Assembly (NCBI GenBank): GCA_001443455.1
Contig: LDXO01000006.1
Coordinates: forward strand, 61,029 to 125,028
Source of the DNA: Deltaproteobacteria bacterium CSP1-8
GTDB lineage: Bacteria; Desulfobacterota; Deferrimicrobia; Deferrimicrobiales; Deferrimicrobiaceae
DNA length: 64,000 nt
Direction of reading: 5' to 3'
A program made the position numbers and the translations under genes. Below the pieces are notes generated by a model. The model worked only from the letters and a program-made list of their open reading frames with translations, was not told the DNA's origin and did not search any database. Shown here one piece after another: positions 34,365 to 41,991 of the stretch. Each line of letters opens with the position of its first letter. Positions within the stretch are counted from its first letter, which is position 1.

Positions 34365-34496
34365 GCCGCCGTCGGGAGGACTGCCTCCCCGAGCCCACGG
34401 CGCAGCGGCCCCCGGAATAGCGGCGACGTTCTTCCGGGGCGTTACTCCGGCGCGCACGCACTCCCGAGGACGCGACGCCGCGATCGAGGACCTGTC

Positions 34497-35489
34497 ATGC
34501 CGGAGCCGGAAGAAAGAAAGGGTGTCGTCCTCCACGGGATACTCCGTGAGAAGATCCTCCTGGTCGTTGTCGTCACGGCCGCCGTTTCCCTCCTCCATTT
34601 CCTGACTCCCGCCGGCCCGCACACGCGGCACTGGCTTCATCTTCTTTACCAGAAGCTCTATTACGTTCCCATCCTGATGGCGGCGGCCTTCCTGGGAGTG
34701 CGCGGCGCATTTGCGACCGCGCTGGTTGTGAGCTTGATCTTCTTCGCCCACATCCTGAGGGACTGGAGCGGGGATCTGATGCGCCAGGCCGAGCAGGTCG
34801 GGGAGATTGCAAGCTTCTGGGTGATCGCCGTCGCCTCGTCGTTCCTGTTTCAGCGGGTACGGCGCGCGCTGGAGCAGGAGCGGGTGGCGCACGAGGAGAC
34901 GCTGACGGCCCTTGCCTCTTCCCTCGACCTTCGCGAGCGGGAGACCGCCCTGCATTCCCGCCGGGTCCGGGAATACACGATGCTGCTGGCGCGCCGGATG
35001 GGATGGAAAGACGAGGCGACCTTGGTGAATATCGCCATCGGCGCGCTTCTTCACGACGTGGGAAAGATAGGCGTACCGGATCATGTGCTCCTGAAACAGG
35101 GAGAGTTGACGCAAAAAGAATGGAATGAGATCCGCCGGCACCCGGAGCTCGGGGCTATGCTCATCGGCCGGATCCCGTTTCTTGCCGGCGCCCGCGAGAT
35201 CGTTCTTTCCCATCACGAAAAATACGACGGGAGCGGGTATCCGGGGGGCCTCAAGGGAGAGGACATCCCGATCGGTGGACGGATCTTCGCCGTGGCGGAC
35301 GTGTTCGACGCCCTCACGACGGAGCGGCCGTACAGGGCCGCCGTGTCCTATCGGGAGGCGGCCGATTTGATTGCGAAAGAGAGCGGGACGCACTTCGACC
35401 CCGAAGTGGTCGACGCATTCCACAAGGTCCCGTTTCGCGAATGGTCGGAAGTGGCGTCGAGGAACGGGGTGACGTTCAGGGAGAGCTGA
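34497..35489 (+). CDS. Membrane HD-GYP domain protein
   Basis: 330 residues. An N-terminal multi-pass membrane module (LHLLYQKLYYVPILMAAAFL) is followed by a coiled linker and a complete HD-GYP domain: HD in LLHDVGKIGVPD, then HH in LSHHEKYDGSGYPGGL with the GYP loop. Such domains hydrolyse cyclic di-GMP or related dinucleotides. ATG 34497 is chosen; the track start 237 bases upstream crosses the terminator. The membrane module matches that of the histidine kinase at 7.6 kb. It is monocistronic. Confidence 0.88.
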   Translation: MPEPEERKGVVLHGILREKILLVVVVTAAVSLLHFLTPAGPHTRHWLHLLYQKLYYVPILMAAAFLGVRGAFATALVVSLIFFAHILRDWSGDLMRQAEQVGEIASFWVIAVASSFLFQRVRRALEQERVAHEETLTALASSLDLRERETALHSRRVREYTMLLARRMGWKDEATLVNIAIGALLHDVGKIGVPDHVLLKQGELTQKEWNEIRRHPELGAMLIGRIPFLAGAREIVLSHHEKYDGSGYPGGLKGEDIPIGGRIFAVADVFDALTTERPYRAAVSYREAADLIAKESGTHFDPEVVDAFHKVPFREWSEVASRNGVTFRES

Positions 35490-35534
35490 ATCGAGACCCT
35501 TTTTAACGGTTTCCTGCGCGTAACGGTGGTTTTC

Positions 35535-35978
35535 TCAATCCCGGAACTTCCTGTGGCAGGCGGCGCAGATCTCCAGGATCCGGCCATAGGCGACGGCGGA
35601 GCGGGGCAGATCGTCCGCCTTGATGGCTGCCTTCAGGTTCCCCGTTCTCTTTCCCAGCTCGACATAAAGCCGGTGAAATTCCTTTACGCGTGCACGGTTC
35701 TTGTGCGGCATGTCCTTCTCGTGGCCATCCAGCGACCGATCGAGTTTCTCCGCCCCGTCATGCGCCAGTTTCGGAGCATTGTGGATGATGGCGTCAGCGA
35801 GCATCTCCGCCGCCTCCTTGAAGTTGGCCATCCGCTCGTGCTGGGATTTCATCGCCACCTCGTGATCGGCATGGGTTCCCTCCTTGTGCTCCGCGGGGCC
35901 GTGACTCGTCGCGGGGACGGCGAGAAACAGGATTCCGGCAAGTACGAAAATGGGAATTGCCCGGTGGAAAATGGTCAT
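35535..35978 (-). CDS. Exported class II-like c-type cytochrome
   Basis: 147 residues with a signal peptide (IPIFVLAGILFLAVPATSHG) and a single heme-binding CXXCH (CAACHRKFRD) at the extreme C-terminus. Helical segments precede it (MANFKEAAEMLADAIIHNAP), the arrangement of cytochrome c'-type four-helix bundles. ATG 35978 has GGAG upstream. It is divergent from the repeat-protein gene at 36.3 kb, and a TATAAT box lies about 50 bp upstream. Probable periplasmic electron carrier or gas/redox-binding protein. Confidence 0.8.
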   Translation of the reverse strand: MTIFHRAIPIFVLAGILFLAVPATSHGPAEHKEGTHADHEVAMKSQHERMANFKEAAEMLADAIIHNAPKLAHDGAEKLDRSLDGHEKDMPHKNRARVKEFHRLYVELGKRTGNLKAAIKADDLPRSAVAYGRILEICAACHRKFRD

Positions 35979-36025
35979 AAGATTCAACTCCATGGACATG
36001 GGATGGCAAAAATCCCTTCCTGGCT

Positions 36026-36031
36026 ATTATA
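36026..36031 (-). promoter_or_regulatory. -10 box for the cytochrome gene
   Basis: TATAAT on the minus strand 48 bp upstream of the cytochrome ATG; the -35 is poor. Suggests sigma-70 transcription, unlike the divergent sigma-54 unit. Confidence 0.4.
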
Positions 36032-36148
36032 ACTCAGGAATATAGCCGGCACCGGAGAAAAACTCCTTCCCCTTCACCGGGATATCGAACCACCCCTCTG
36101 CCGGGATAGGCCGGCAAGGGGAGTCGCGGTTCCGCCTGCCCCCGGTAA

Positions 36149-36180
36149 AGAATACTCTTCGTTCTCCTTGAGAAAATTCT
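36149..36180 (+). promoter_or_regulatory. Paired upstream activator boxes (site C)
   Basis: AGAATACTCT at 36149, identical to site A, and AGAAAATTCT at 36171, start-to-start 22 bp. The second box sits in the inverted repeat TGAGAA-N5-TTCTCA. The pair is 108 bp upstream of the sigma-54 promoter at 36257. Confidence 0.62.
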
Positions 36181-36256
36181 TCTCAGGCGGTATGCCTCCC
36201 GGATCTTTCAAATTGTAACGTGTTGATATGTTGGTGGTTTTGTTGCTTTGGGCGAG

Positions 36257-36272
36257 TGGTACGCCCTATGCA
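36257..36272 (+). promoter_or_regulatory. Sigma-54 (-24/-12) promoter
   Basis: TGGTACGCCCTATGCA matches the consensus with exact GG-N10-GC spacing. The predicted start near 36283 leaves a leader of about 54 nt before the repeat-protein gene. Confidence 0.65.
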
Positions 36273-36336
36273 TATTCTACCGGCAACGGGTTGGCATCAG
36301 GTGGAAAACCAAAAAAAAACAAAGGGAGGTTTCGAG

Positions 36337-36738
36337 ATGAAAAGAAAATCCTTTATGGGAGCAGTAGTGCTGGGTGCGCTCCTCGTCGTATTCGCGGGGA
36401 TCTCACAGGCAGGGGGGGTCATGCACAAGTCGAGCGGGGACGAGAGACCTTCGGTGAAGACCACTTCCCAGGAATTCTCGTTCGCAGAATTCGGAGAGGG
36501 CGGACCGTCCTACGAGTACTGGGAGGCATTGGAAACCGGTTCCAAGTCGAGCGGGGACGAGAGACCTGCGGTGGAGACCACATCCCAGGAATTCTCGTTC
36601 GCGGAATCCGGAGAGGGCGGACCGTCCTACGAGTACTGGGAGGCGTTGGGAACCGGTTCCATTTCAAGTTCGGGCGTGAGCAACCGCTTGCTGGATACCG
36701 GTGTGGATCCGTCCCGGTGGGAGGGACCTACGCAATAG
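36337..36738 (+). CDS. Small secreted tandem-repeat protein (EYW family, copy 1)
   Basis: 133 residues: a signal peptide (SFMGAVVLGALLVVFAGISQ), then two consecutive 39-residue units starting KSSGDERP and ending PSYEYWEALETGS, and a short tail with SRWEGPTQ. No Cys is present; Asp, Glu, Ser and aromatic residues dominate. ATG 36337 follows GGGAGG; the track start lies before the predicted transcript. It is driven by its own activator boxes and sigma-54 promoter and closed by a strong terminator. I know no family for it. The protein at 37.3 kb is a paralogue by signal peptide and repeat motif. A periplasmic or extracellular stress-induced role is inferred from regulation only. Confidence 0.65.
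   Translation: MKRKSFMGAVVLGALLVVFAGISQAGGVMHKSSGDERPSVKTTSQEFSFAEFGEGGPSYEYWEALETGSKSSGDERPAVETTSQEFSFAESGEGGPSYEYWEALGTGSISSSGVSNRLLDTGVDPSRWEGPTQ
36427..36660 (+). repeat. 117-bp tandem duplication inside copy 1
   Basis: Two adjacent 117-bp units (36427-36543 and 36544-36660) differ at about 7 positions, mostly single substitutions that keep the frame. It is a recent in-frame duplication. Confidence 0.85.
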
Positions 36739-36798
36739 GGGAACAGAGAAATCGTGTTCGAGTCGGTCGATCTGGGGTTGTAACCAACGTTGATTGAC

Positions 36799-36856
36799 AG
36801 AATGGGCCGGCCCGGGAGAGAGTGGTTACACCTCCCCGGGCCGGCCCATTCTTTTT
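36799..36856 (+). terminator. Rho-independent terminator of copy 1
   Basis: An 18-bp perfect stem (AGAATGGGCCGGCCCGGG and its complement) is followed directly by TTTTT. Very strong for a single small gene. Confidence 0.85.
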
Positions 36857-36953
36857 CCGGTCCGAGATACCCCATGCCCCAGATAGGAAATGCTCTTTAT
36901 CGCCTTCCTGAAAACTCGCTGGTTGCGGCGAACCCCGTCATCACCGATTGTAT

Positions 36954-36969
36954 ATTACAATATTGTAAT
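36954..36969. promoter_or_regulatory. 16-bp perfect palindrome, operator-like
   Basis: ATTACAATATTGTAAT is fully self-complementary and lies in an AT-rich patch 100 bp after the terminator. The TACA...TGTA core recalls BlaI/CopY-type operators, but the spacing differs. It may control the remnant leader at 37.05 kb or the gene at 37.3 kb. Confidence 0.45.
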
Positions 36970-37043
36970 GCTAACTTTTCGCTTTTTCCGGAGGTTGATG
37001 CGTCTGTTGCCAACTATGTCCTGAAACGGATCGGTACCGAAGG

Positions 37044-37079
37044 AAAAAGAAACAGGGGAGGAATCGAGATGAAATATTA
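37044..37079 (+). other. Orphan gene leader resembling that of copy 1, with a three-codon ORF
   Basis: AAACAGGGGAGGAATCGAG precedes ATG AAA TAT TAG. The leader copies the copy-1 leader (AAACAAAGGGAGGTTTCGAG) closely, but the reading frame stops after three codons. It looks like the decayed start of a third family member. No other gene is visible in 36857-37292. Confidence 0.35.
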
Positions 37080-37292
37080 GGGTTGTGACGGGTGTGGCGG
37101 TGGTCCGGTTGGCGGATCTGATCGTAGGGAAGGTGTTCAATATATATCGCAAATTGAGAATGTTCGACCAGGGAGAGAAGGGCGCCTCCAGGAATTTTCC
37201 TCCCCGAAGAATCTCTCTTCCATTGCTATCATCATAGCCTTAAATAAGAGGCGCTGTCATTAACGGCTAATGTAATCTAGGGGGGGAAAAGC

Positions 37293-37646
37293 ATGATAAG
37301 GAATTCCTTTATAGGGGTCGTATTGCTTGGAGCTTTTCTCGTCGTATTTGCGGGAATCTCACATGCAGGGGGAATGATGCATCAATCGAGCGGCGATGAA
37401 AAACCTGTGGGGGAGGCGATGGTCCCCGCATCCCCGCAATTCGGAACCTGGGAATACTGGTTGGCGGAGGAAACCGGGACCCTGCCGGGTCCGGAAGCGA
37501 GGAGCGGGCCGGCGGAGCAGGCGGCAGAGCCCGCGTCGCCGCAATTCGGAACGTGGGAATATTGGCTGGCGGAGGAAACCGGGACCTTGCCGAGTCCGGA
37601 CTCGAGCAGCCACTCGTCGGAGATTGTCGAGAGACCGGATTGGTGA
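37293..37646 (+). CDS. Small secreted tandem-repeat protein (EYW family, copy 2)
   Basis: 117 residues. The signal peptide SFIGVVLLGAFLVVFAGISH and the following GGMMHQSSGDEKP align with copy 1 almost throughout. The body holds two units of PASPQFGTWEYWLAEETGTL joined by a Pro/Ala/Glu linker (35-residue period). The shared core with copy 1 is an EYW triplet followed by an acidic ETG turn. No Cys. GGGGGGGAAAAGC precedes ATG 37293. It has its own terminator. No sigma-54 site or activator boxes could be found upstream, so it may be regulated differently. Family unknown. Confidence 0.65.
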   Translation: MIRNSFIGVVLLGAFLVVFAGISHAGGMMHQSSGDEKPVGEAMVPASPQFGTWEYWLAEETGTLPGPEARSGPAEQAAEPASPQFGTWEYWLAEETGTLPSPDSSSHSSEIVERPDW

Positions 37647-37686
37647 ACGATCGATCTGGAGCCGCAAACCGGAACCGCGTAGTGAG

Positions 37687-37740
37687 GATCCCGGCCGGGG
37701 AGAGGATCAATGCCGCTCTCCGGGCCGGGATCTTCTGTCT
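37687..37740 (+). terminator. Terminator of copy 2
   Basis: GATCCCGGCC...GGCCGGGATC with an inner GGAGAG/CTCTCC helix forms a long stem, followed by TTCTGTCTT. It lies about 40 bp after the copy-2 stop. Confidence 0.65.
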
Positions 37741-37858
37741 TCCCTTTCCGGGATATTACCCAGGACGTATTACTAATAAATTGTAAAATCACGACAATCC
37801 TGCTATGCTGCTTCCGATTAACGGCATTCCCTAAGGAAATCTCAGGCGGTGCGAGCGG

Positions 37859-39103
37859 GTGTTGCGCGACATTCCCAGAACCTTCCGGTCTGTCCTCTGT
37901 CTGGTGCCTTTTCTGTGCCTGGTATGCGGCGCGGTTCCCGGCCATGCCGAATTCGCGAGGGAACCACTCCCATCGGATTGGCGCGGAGACGATGCCCTGG
38001 CCGCCCTTGCCCGCCTGCCCGACGAAGAGATTCCCCTCGGGAAAACCCTTGTCATGGCATCTTCCCTGCTGGGAGCGGAACTGACCGGCGTCCCTGCGGA
38101 TCCTGTCGCCGTCGAGAAAGAAATCACCCGTCTCTCAGATTCGGTCCGTCCCGCCCTCCGGGACAGGAGCAACCCGCGCAGGGTCATCGCCGCCCTGAAC
38201 CGGTTCCTGTTCGTCGAGGAGGGATTCACCTACGACTGCGTCGCGGGGAATCCCGACAATTATCTTTTGGACCGGGTGATGAAAAACAAACGAGGGAACT
38301 GCCTCGGGTTGACGACGCTCTACCTCCTTCTGGCCGAGCGGCTTTCCCTGCCGCTCCACGGGGTGTACGTTCCATCCCACTGCTTCGTCCGGTACGAGGA
38401 CGCGGGGGTGCGAATCAACATCGAGACGGGGGAGAAGGGGGCCGATCGGGACGAGGGGCGGTATTCCCGTGATTTCGGGCTCACGGGGGGAAGGCCCTAC
38501 CTGCGATCCCTCGGCCGGAAAGAGATGATCGGGGTGTACCTCAAGAGCCTGGGCGCCGCCTTCTCCCGGAAAGGGATGGAAGATCGGGCGCTTCGCCTCT
38601 ACCGGGAAGCGGCGGTTTTCTACCCGGGTCTCCCCGACGCCTATTTTAACGCCGGGGTCTCCTTCCACAAGAAGGGATTGCTCGACGAGGCCATCGCGCA
38701 ATACCGGCGGGCCTTGGAACTCGACCCCGACCTCGCCATGGCGCGAGACAACATCGGGGTGGCCCTGGCGAAAAAAGGACGGTATGGGGAGGCCCTCGCG
38801 GAGGTGCGCAAGGCGGTGGCCTTGAGTCCCCGCAATCCCGTCACCCGGGCAAACCTCGCGGCCAGCTTGTGCGCCAGCGGGATGGTGGAGGACGGCATCC
38901 GGGAGTACCGCAAGGTTCTCGAGATCGATCCGGACAACGCGAGGGCGCTGGCCGGCCTGACAAACGCCTATTACGCCCGCGGGCAATTCCACGAGGCGAT
39001 CGTCCATTGCGACAGGGCACGGGAGATGGGGTGCAACTTCGACCCCGCCATGCTGGGGACTCTCGAGAAATACCGAGACCCTTCCCCCGCGTCGCTCCCC
39101 TGA
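37859..39103 (+). CDS. Exported transglutaminase-like protein with TPR repeats
   Basis: 414 residues. A signal segment (SVLCLVPFLCLVCGAVPGHA) precedes a SirB1/transglutaminase-like core with the Cys motif NKRGNCLGLTTLYLLLAERL and catalytic-type His in VPSHCFVRYE. At least four TPR units follow from about residue 225 (YFNAGVSFHKKGLLDEAIAQ, DNIGVALAKKGRYGEALAEV). Such proteins act in periplasmic protein interaction or processing; the substrate is unknown. GTG 37859 is the start in the track; TTG 37862 is adjacent. It is monocistronic and convergent with the DUF169 gene. Confidence 0.8.
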   Translation: MLRDIPRTFRSVLCLVPFLCLVCGAVPGHAEFAREPLPSDWRGDDALAALARLPDEEIPLGKTLVMASSLLGAELTGVPADPVAVEKEITRLSDSVRPALRDRSNPRRVIAALNRFLFVEEGFTYDCVAGNPDNYLLDRVMKNKRGNCLGLTTLYLLLAERLSLPLHGVYVPSHCFVRYEDAGVRINIETGEKGADRDEGRYSRDFGLTGGRPYLRSLGRKEMIGVYLKSLGAAFSRKGMEDRALRLYREAAVFYPGLPDAYFNAGVSFHKKGLLDEAIAQYRRALELDPDLAMARDNIGVALAKKGRYGEALAEVRKAVALSPRNPVTRANLAASLCASGMVEDGIREYRKVLEIDPDNARALAGLTNAYYARGQFHEAIVHCDRAREMGCNFDPAMLGTLEKYRDPSPASLP

Positions 39104-39121
39104 CCGTCCCGGTCGTACCCC

Positions 39122-39856
39122 CTATCCCCGGATCCGCCTCCGGATGGTCCCCCACGTCTTCGTGGTGAGGAAGCTCTCCGGGATGTTTCCCGCCATCCTT
39201 GCGAACAGCCCGTACGGCACGGCGAAGGTCAACAGGTTCCTCTCCACATAGGGACGGGCCGAAAGGTCGAAAAGACCCATCACCGCCCTCGGGTCGGACC
39301 GAGCACCTTCCGCAAGCGGCAGGGTGACGATGGCGCCGCAGGCGGAGGAGAACGGGGCGATCACGGCATCCCCCTCCCGGTCGAAGGAGGCCAGGAAGTG
39401 GAGGCCCGCGAGGAGGTCCGGGGACGCGAAGAAGACGACGACTTCGGGATCGTCCGCGGAGTGCGGCATGTCGGCCCGGGTGAACAGCCCGTATCTCTTC
39501 GGTGCGGGGCGGACCGGCACCTGGGCGAACCGGGCGCGGGCCAGTTCCGGCGTCTTGATGTACCGCTCGCCCTCCATTTTTCCGGGGATCCCGCACGACA
39601 GGAAGTATTCGATTCCCTCCCTCGGCGTGTCGAGAAAGCCCAGATAATATCCCCCTCCCGGGCACCCGTGGTGGGACGGGGAGAGCGCCACCGGCACCCC
39701 TTCCGTCCTCGTCTTCGCGAGGAGGGCGAACAGGCACGTCCTTGCCCCCTCCGGAGGGAAGAGCGTCCCTTTCGGAAGATCGTCCGCGTATCGGAACAGT
39801 ACCGGGTACTCCGACATCCCGAATGCTTCCATGAACGATCCGATCCGCGCTTTCAT
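39122..39856 (-). CDS. DUF169 family protein
   Basis: 244-residue cytoplasmic protein of the DUF169 family, common in anaerobic deltaproteobacteria and archaea. Visible family segments are HHGCPGGGYYLGF, the central YIKTPELARARF, and PFSSACGAIVTLPLAEG with conserved Cys. GAGGA precedes ATG. The biochemical role is unknown; relatives often sit near redox or methyltransferase genes. Divergent from the Crp/Fnr gene. Confidence 0.82.
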   Translation of the reverse strand: MKARIGSFMEAFGMSEYPVLFRYADDLPKGTLFPPEGARTCLFALLAKTRTEGVPVALSPSHHGCPGGGYYLGFLDTPREGIEYFLSCGIPGKMEGERYIKTPELARARFAQVPVRPAPKRYGLFTRADMPHSADDPEVVVFFASPDLLAGLHFLASFDREGDAVIAPFSSACGAIVTLPLAEGARSDPRAVMGLFDLSARPYVERNLLTFAVPYGLFARMAGNIPESFLTTKTWGTIRRRIRG

Positions 39857-39994
39857 GACGTCCTCACTTGTCGGTCAGAGCCCGAAGACATGATTCCCAG
39901 CCCGATCCATCCCACGTTGGCCATCGGACCCTCCTCCCGTTTGTCAAAGGATTTCCGTCCTTGACCGGCGGCGAATATACGGGAGAATGATATC

Positions 39995-40684
39995 ATGGTA
40001 GTTGCAATGTCCGAGACGCTGCGGAAGACGCCTCTGTTTTTCAACCTTCCTCCCGAAGACCTTTCCCGTATTGCCGGGATATCCTCCCTGCGCCATTGCG
40101 CCAAGCGGGAGACGGTTTTCCGGGAGGGGGACCGGGCCGACGGATTTTACGTCGTCGTCTCGGGGAGCGTGAAGGTCTTCAAACTCTCCGAGGACGGGAA
40201 GGAGCAGGTCCTCCACATCCTCGAGGCGGGCCAGTCCTTCGCGGAGGCGACCATTTTCGAGGGGGGGGTATTCCCGGCGAACGCCGAGGCGCTTTGCGAT
40301 GGCGACCTCCTCTTCCTCCCGAAGCGCCCGTTCATCGAACTCCTCGAGAAAAATCCGAAGATGGCGCTCCGCGTACTGGGGTCCCTGTCGAAGTGGCTGA
40401 AAAGGATGACGGACCTCGTGGAGAATCTCGCGCTTCGGGACGTGGAGGCTCGCCTGGTCTTTTTCGTGTCCGAGGAGATGAAGAGGCGGGGTTTGCCGCT
40501 CCGGGACGGGGCGGTGTACGAGATCCCCGTCAGCAAAAACGTCCTGGCCTCCCGGCTGGGAACGGTTCCGGAGACCTTCTCCCGCACGCTCAAGAAACTG
40601 CAGGAGGAGGGGAAGATCCGCGTCAAGGGGAACCAGATCCGGATTCTCAAGGCGGTTTCCCTCTTCGGCGCGCTGGCCCGCTGA
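39995..40684 (+). CDS. Crp/Fnr-family transcription regulator
   Basis: 229 residues: an N-terminal cyclic-nucleotide-binding-like sensor (EGDRADGFYVVVSGSVKVFK; GQSFAEATIFEGGVFPANAE), a long dimer helix, and a C-terminal winged helix (PVSKNVLASRLGTVPETFSR). It lacks the N-terminal Cys cluster of FNR, so oxygen sensing by Fe-S is unlikely. The layout resembles DNR/NarR-type nitric oxide or heme sensors. ATG 39995 has GGGAG. The broken cytochrome gene downstream may have been its target. Confidence 0.88.
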   Translation: MVVAMSETLRKTPLFFNLPPEDLSRIAGISSLRHCAKRETVFREGDRADGFYVVVSGSVKVFKLSEDGKEQVLHILEAGQSFAEATIFEGGVFPANAEALCDGDLLFLPKRPFIELLEKNPKMALRVLGSLSKWLKRMTDLVENLALRDVEARLVFFVSEEMKRRGLPLRDGAVYEIPVSKNVLASRLGTVPETFSRTLKKLQEEGKIRVKGNQIRILKAVSLFGALAR

Positions 40685-40749
40685 CGTTTCCGGCGGCCCC
40701 CGATCGGGGCCCGGTCTTTCCTAACGGCAGAACACGGAAGGAGGGGGGC

Positions 40750-40896
40750 ATGATGAGACGGTGGATGGTGGCAGCGGCTTGGATAGGCGCCCTCGCGTTT
40801 TCCGCAGGATCGGTTTCCGGGGAGATGGCGCAATAAGACGTTCCGATTCCCGGGGGAAGCAAGGTGTGCGTCGACTGCCACAACCCGCTAGGATGA
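40750..40896 (+). pseudogene. Nonsense-mutated exported c-type cytochrome fragment
   Basis: AAGGAGGGGGGC and ATG open a signal peptide (VAAAWIGALAFSAGSVSG). After MAQ an in-frame TAA interrupts, and the same frame continues DVPIPGGSKVCVDCHNPLG with a heme CXXCH before TGA. One C-to-T change (CAA to TAA) explains the stop. The start of a multiheme cytochrome is likely, but the rest is gone. The AT-richer stretch 40900-41160 holds no other gene. Confidence 0.55.
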
Positions 40897-41171
40897 GGTA
40901 TGCCCAGGAATATGATCGCAATAGATTGACCGGTGACCGCGTTCCCCCGATTCGAGTTTTCAGTGAGACAGAACGACGGGCAAAGGAGGAAATGAGGCAC
41001 TGACCACCCATTGCCTGCCCACGCGAGGCAAGAGATGGACCTTTTAAGGATGTAAAATTCTCGAGAAACGGCCAGAGCGAAACAAACAGCACAAATCGCA
41101 TCCAAATGTGTTGCGAGGGATGATGTATTTTGTGAAAACGAGGAAGCGCCTTGTGTGCGCGGCAGTCAGCC

Positions 41172-41708
41172 ATGAGTAATTTGACAGGAAAACCCGCCAT
41201 ACCGTTCAAGCTGAAAGACAGCAACGGTAGGATTCACCGTCTCGAGGACTTCTGGGGGAGTTGGCTCTTGATGGTATTTCATCGCCACCTTGGCTGACTC
41301 CCTTGCCGGGCGCACATCGCGCAGTTGCGTGATCATGAACAGGAGTTCACCAAGAGGAACGTAAAAATCGCAGTGGTCACGTTTGAAATCGACTTTCTTG
41401 CCCGCAGTTATGTTGAGGATACTTCGTTACCCTGGCCTCTTCTTGTCGATGAAGCCCGCGAAACGTACAGGAGCTATGGCATGCACTCCGCCTCCTTTTG
41501 GGATGTATGGGGTCCCAAAACGTGGTGGGTTTACCTGAAGGAGATCGTTAAGGGGGGGAAAGTAAGAAAATCGGAAGGGGATATCCGCCAGCGCGGTGGA
41601 GACGTACTGATCGGTCCGGATGGAATCGTCCATATGCATCATATCGGCACGGGCCCGGCGGATCGTCCAGCCGTTGAGGCGTTATTAAAAAAGATACATT
41701 CCGCATAA
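41172..41708 (+). CDS. Peroxiredoxin-like redox protein, probable selenoprotein (in-frame UGA, UxxC)
   Basis: A thioredoxin-fold protein of 178 residues if UGA 41295-41297 is read as selenocysteine (position 42). The N-terminal half (GKPAIPFKLKDSNGRIHRLE, then LLMVFHRHLG) runs directly into ULPCRAHIAQLRDHEQEF and stays open to TAA 41708 with full family similarity (FDVWGPKTWW, DVLIGPDGIVHMHHIG). In AhpC/TSA-like and SelL-related proteins this position holds the peroxidatic Cys of a CxxC. The UGA therefore replaces exactly that residue, leaving Cys45 as the resolving partner. A hairpin with a G-first loop lies 23 nt after the UGA. The alternative is a nonsense pseudogene. The ORF track shows only the part after UGA. 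The start ATG 41172 has a weak ribosome site. Confidence 0.65.
41298..41335 (+). promoter_or_regulatory. Candidate bacterial SECIS hairpin
   Basis: Downstream of the UGA, ATCGC and GCG-TG-AT can pair (two-base bulge) around the loop GCAGTT. The loop's first base is G, 23 nt after the UGA. This fits the general bacterial SECIS rules of a small apical loop with an early G 16-37 nt from the codon. The stem is short. Confidence 0.4.
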
Positions 41709-41734
41709 CAACATCCAGTTAGGCACCACCGAAA

Positions 41735-41966
41735 TCCCGCACATGCCGGGCGTCCGGGCAGGCCCCTCGCGCATGGACGCTTGCGCCAAAGGAACATCTT
41801 GTTCGGGATCGATGCTGAACTTCCGGGTCGCAGCGGAAATGGAGGAGCCCGGATGTTCCACTTCATCCATAATCGCCCGTTTTTTTACTTCGGTATCCAC
41901 TGCCGACGGTGCCGGACCGAGGTGATGACCTCGATCGGGCCCTTATCGGGTTTGTCCTCAGGGGCA
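41735..41966 (-). pseudogene. Remnant of an IS66-type OrfA (HTH transposase subunit)
   Basis: Minus-strand frames read PIEVITSVRHRRQW, then VKKRAIMDEVEHPGSSISAA and IPNKMFLWRKR in different frames. Together they reproduce the N-terminal HTH protein of IS66-like elements, broken by a stop and at least one frameshift. No other IS parts or ends are seen in 41709-42061. Confidence 0.5.
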
Positions 41967-41991
41967 TCTCCAATTCGCCTGAAATTAATAC

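Noticed and set aside
34163-34420. 85-aa ORF after cusA
   Set aside because: It spans the 13-bp terminator hairpin and is Arg-rich without motifs.
36887-36920. A fourth activator-box pair (GAAATGCTC ... CCTGAAAACTC)
   Set aside because: Boxes are degenerate and no GG-N10-GC promoter lies at the expected distance.
40834-40836. Recoding of the cytochrome stop as for the seleno-redoxin
   Set aside because: The codon is TAA, which is not used for selenocysteine, and the frame ends again 20 codons later.
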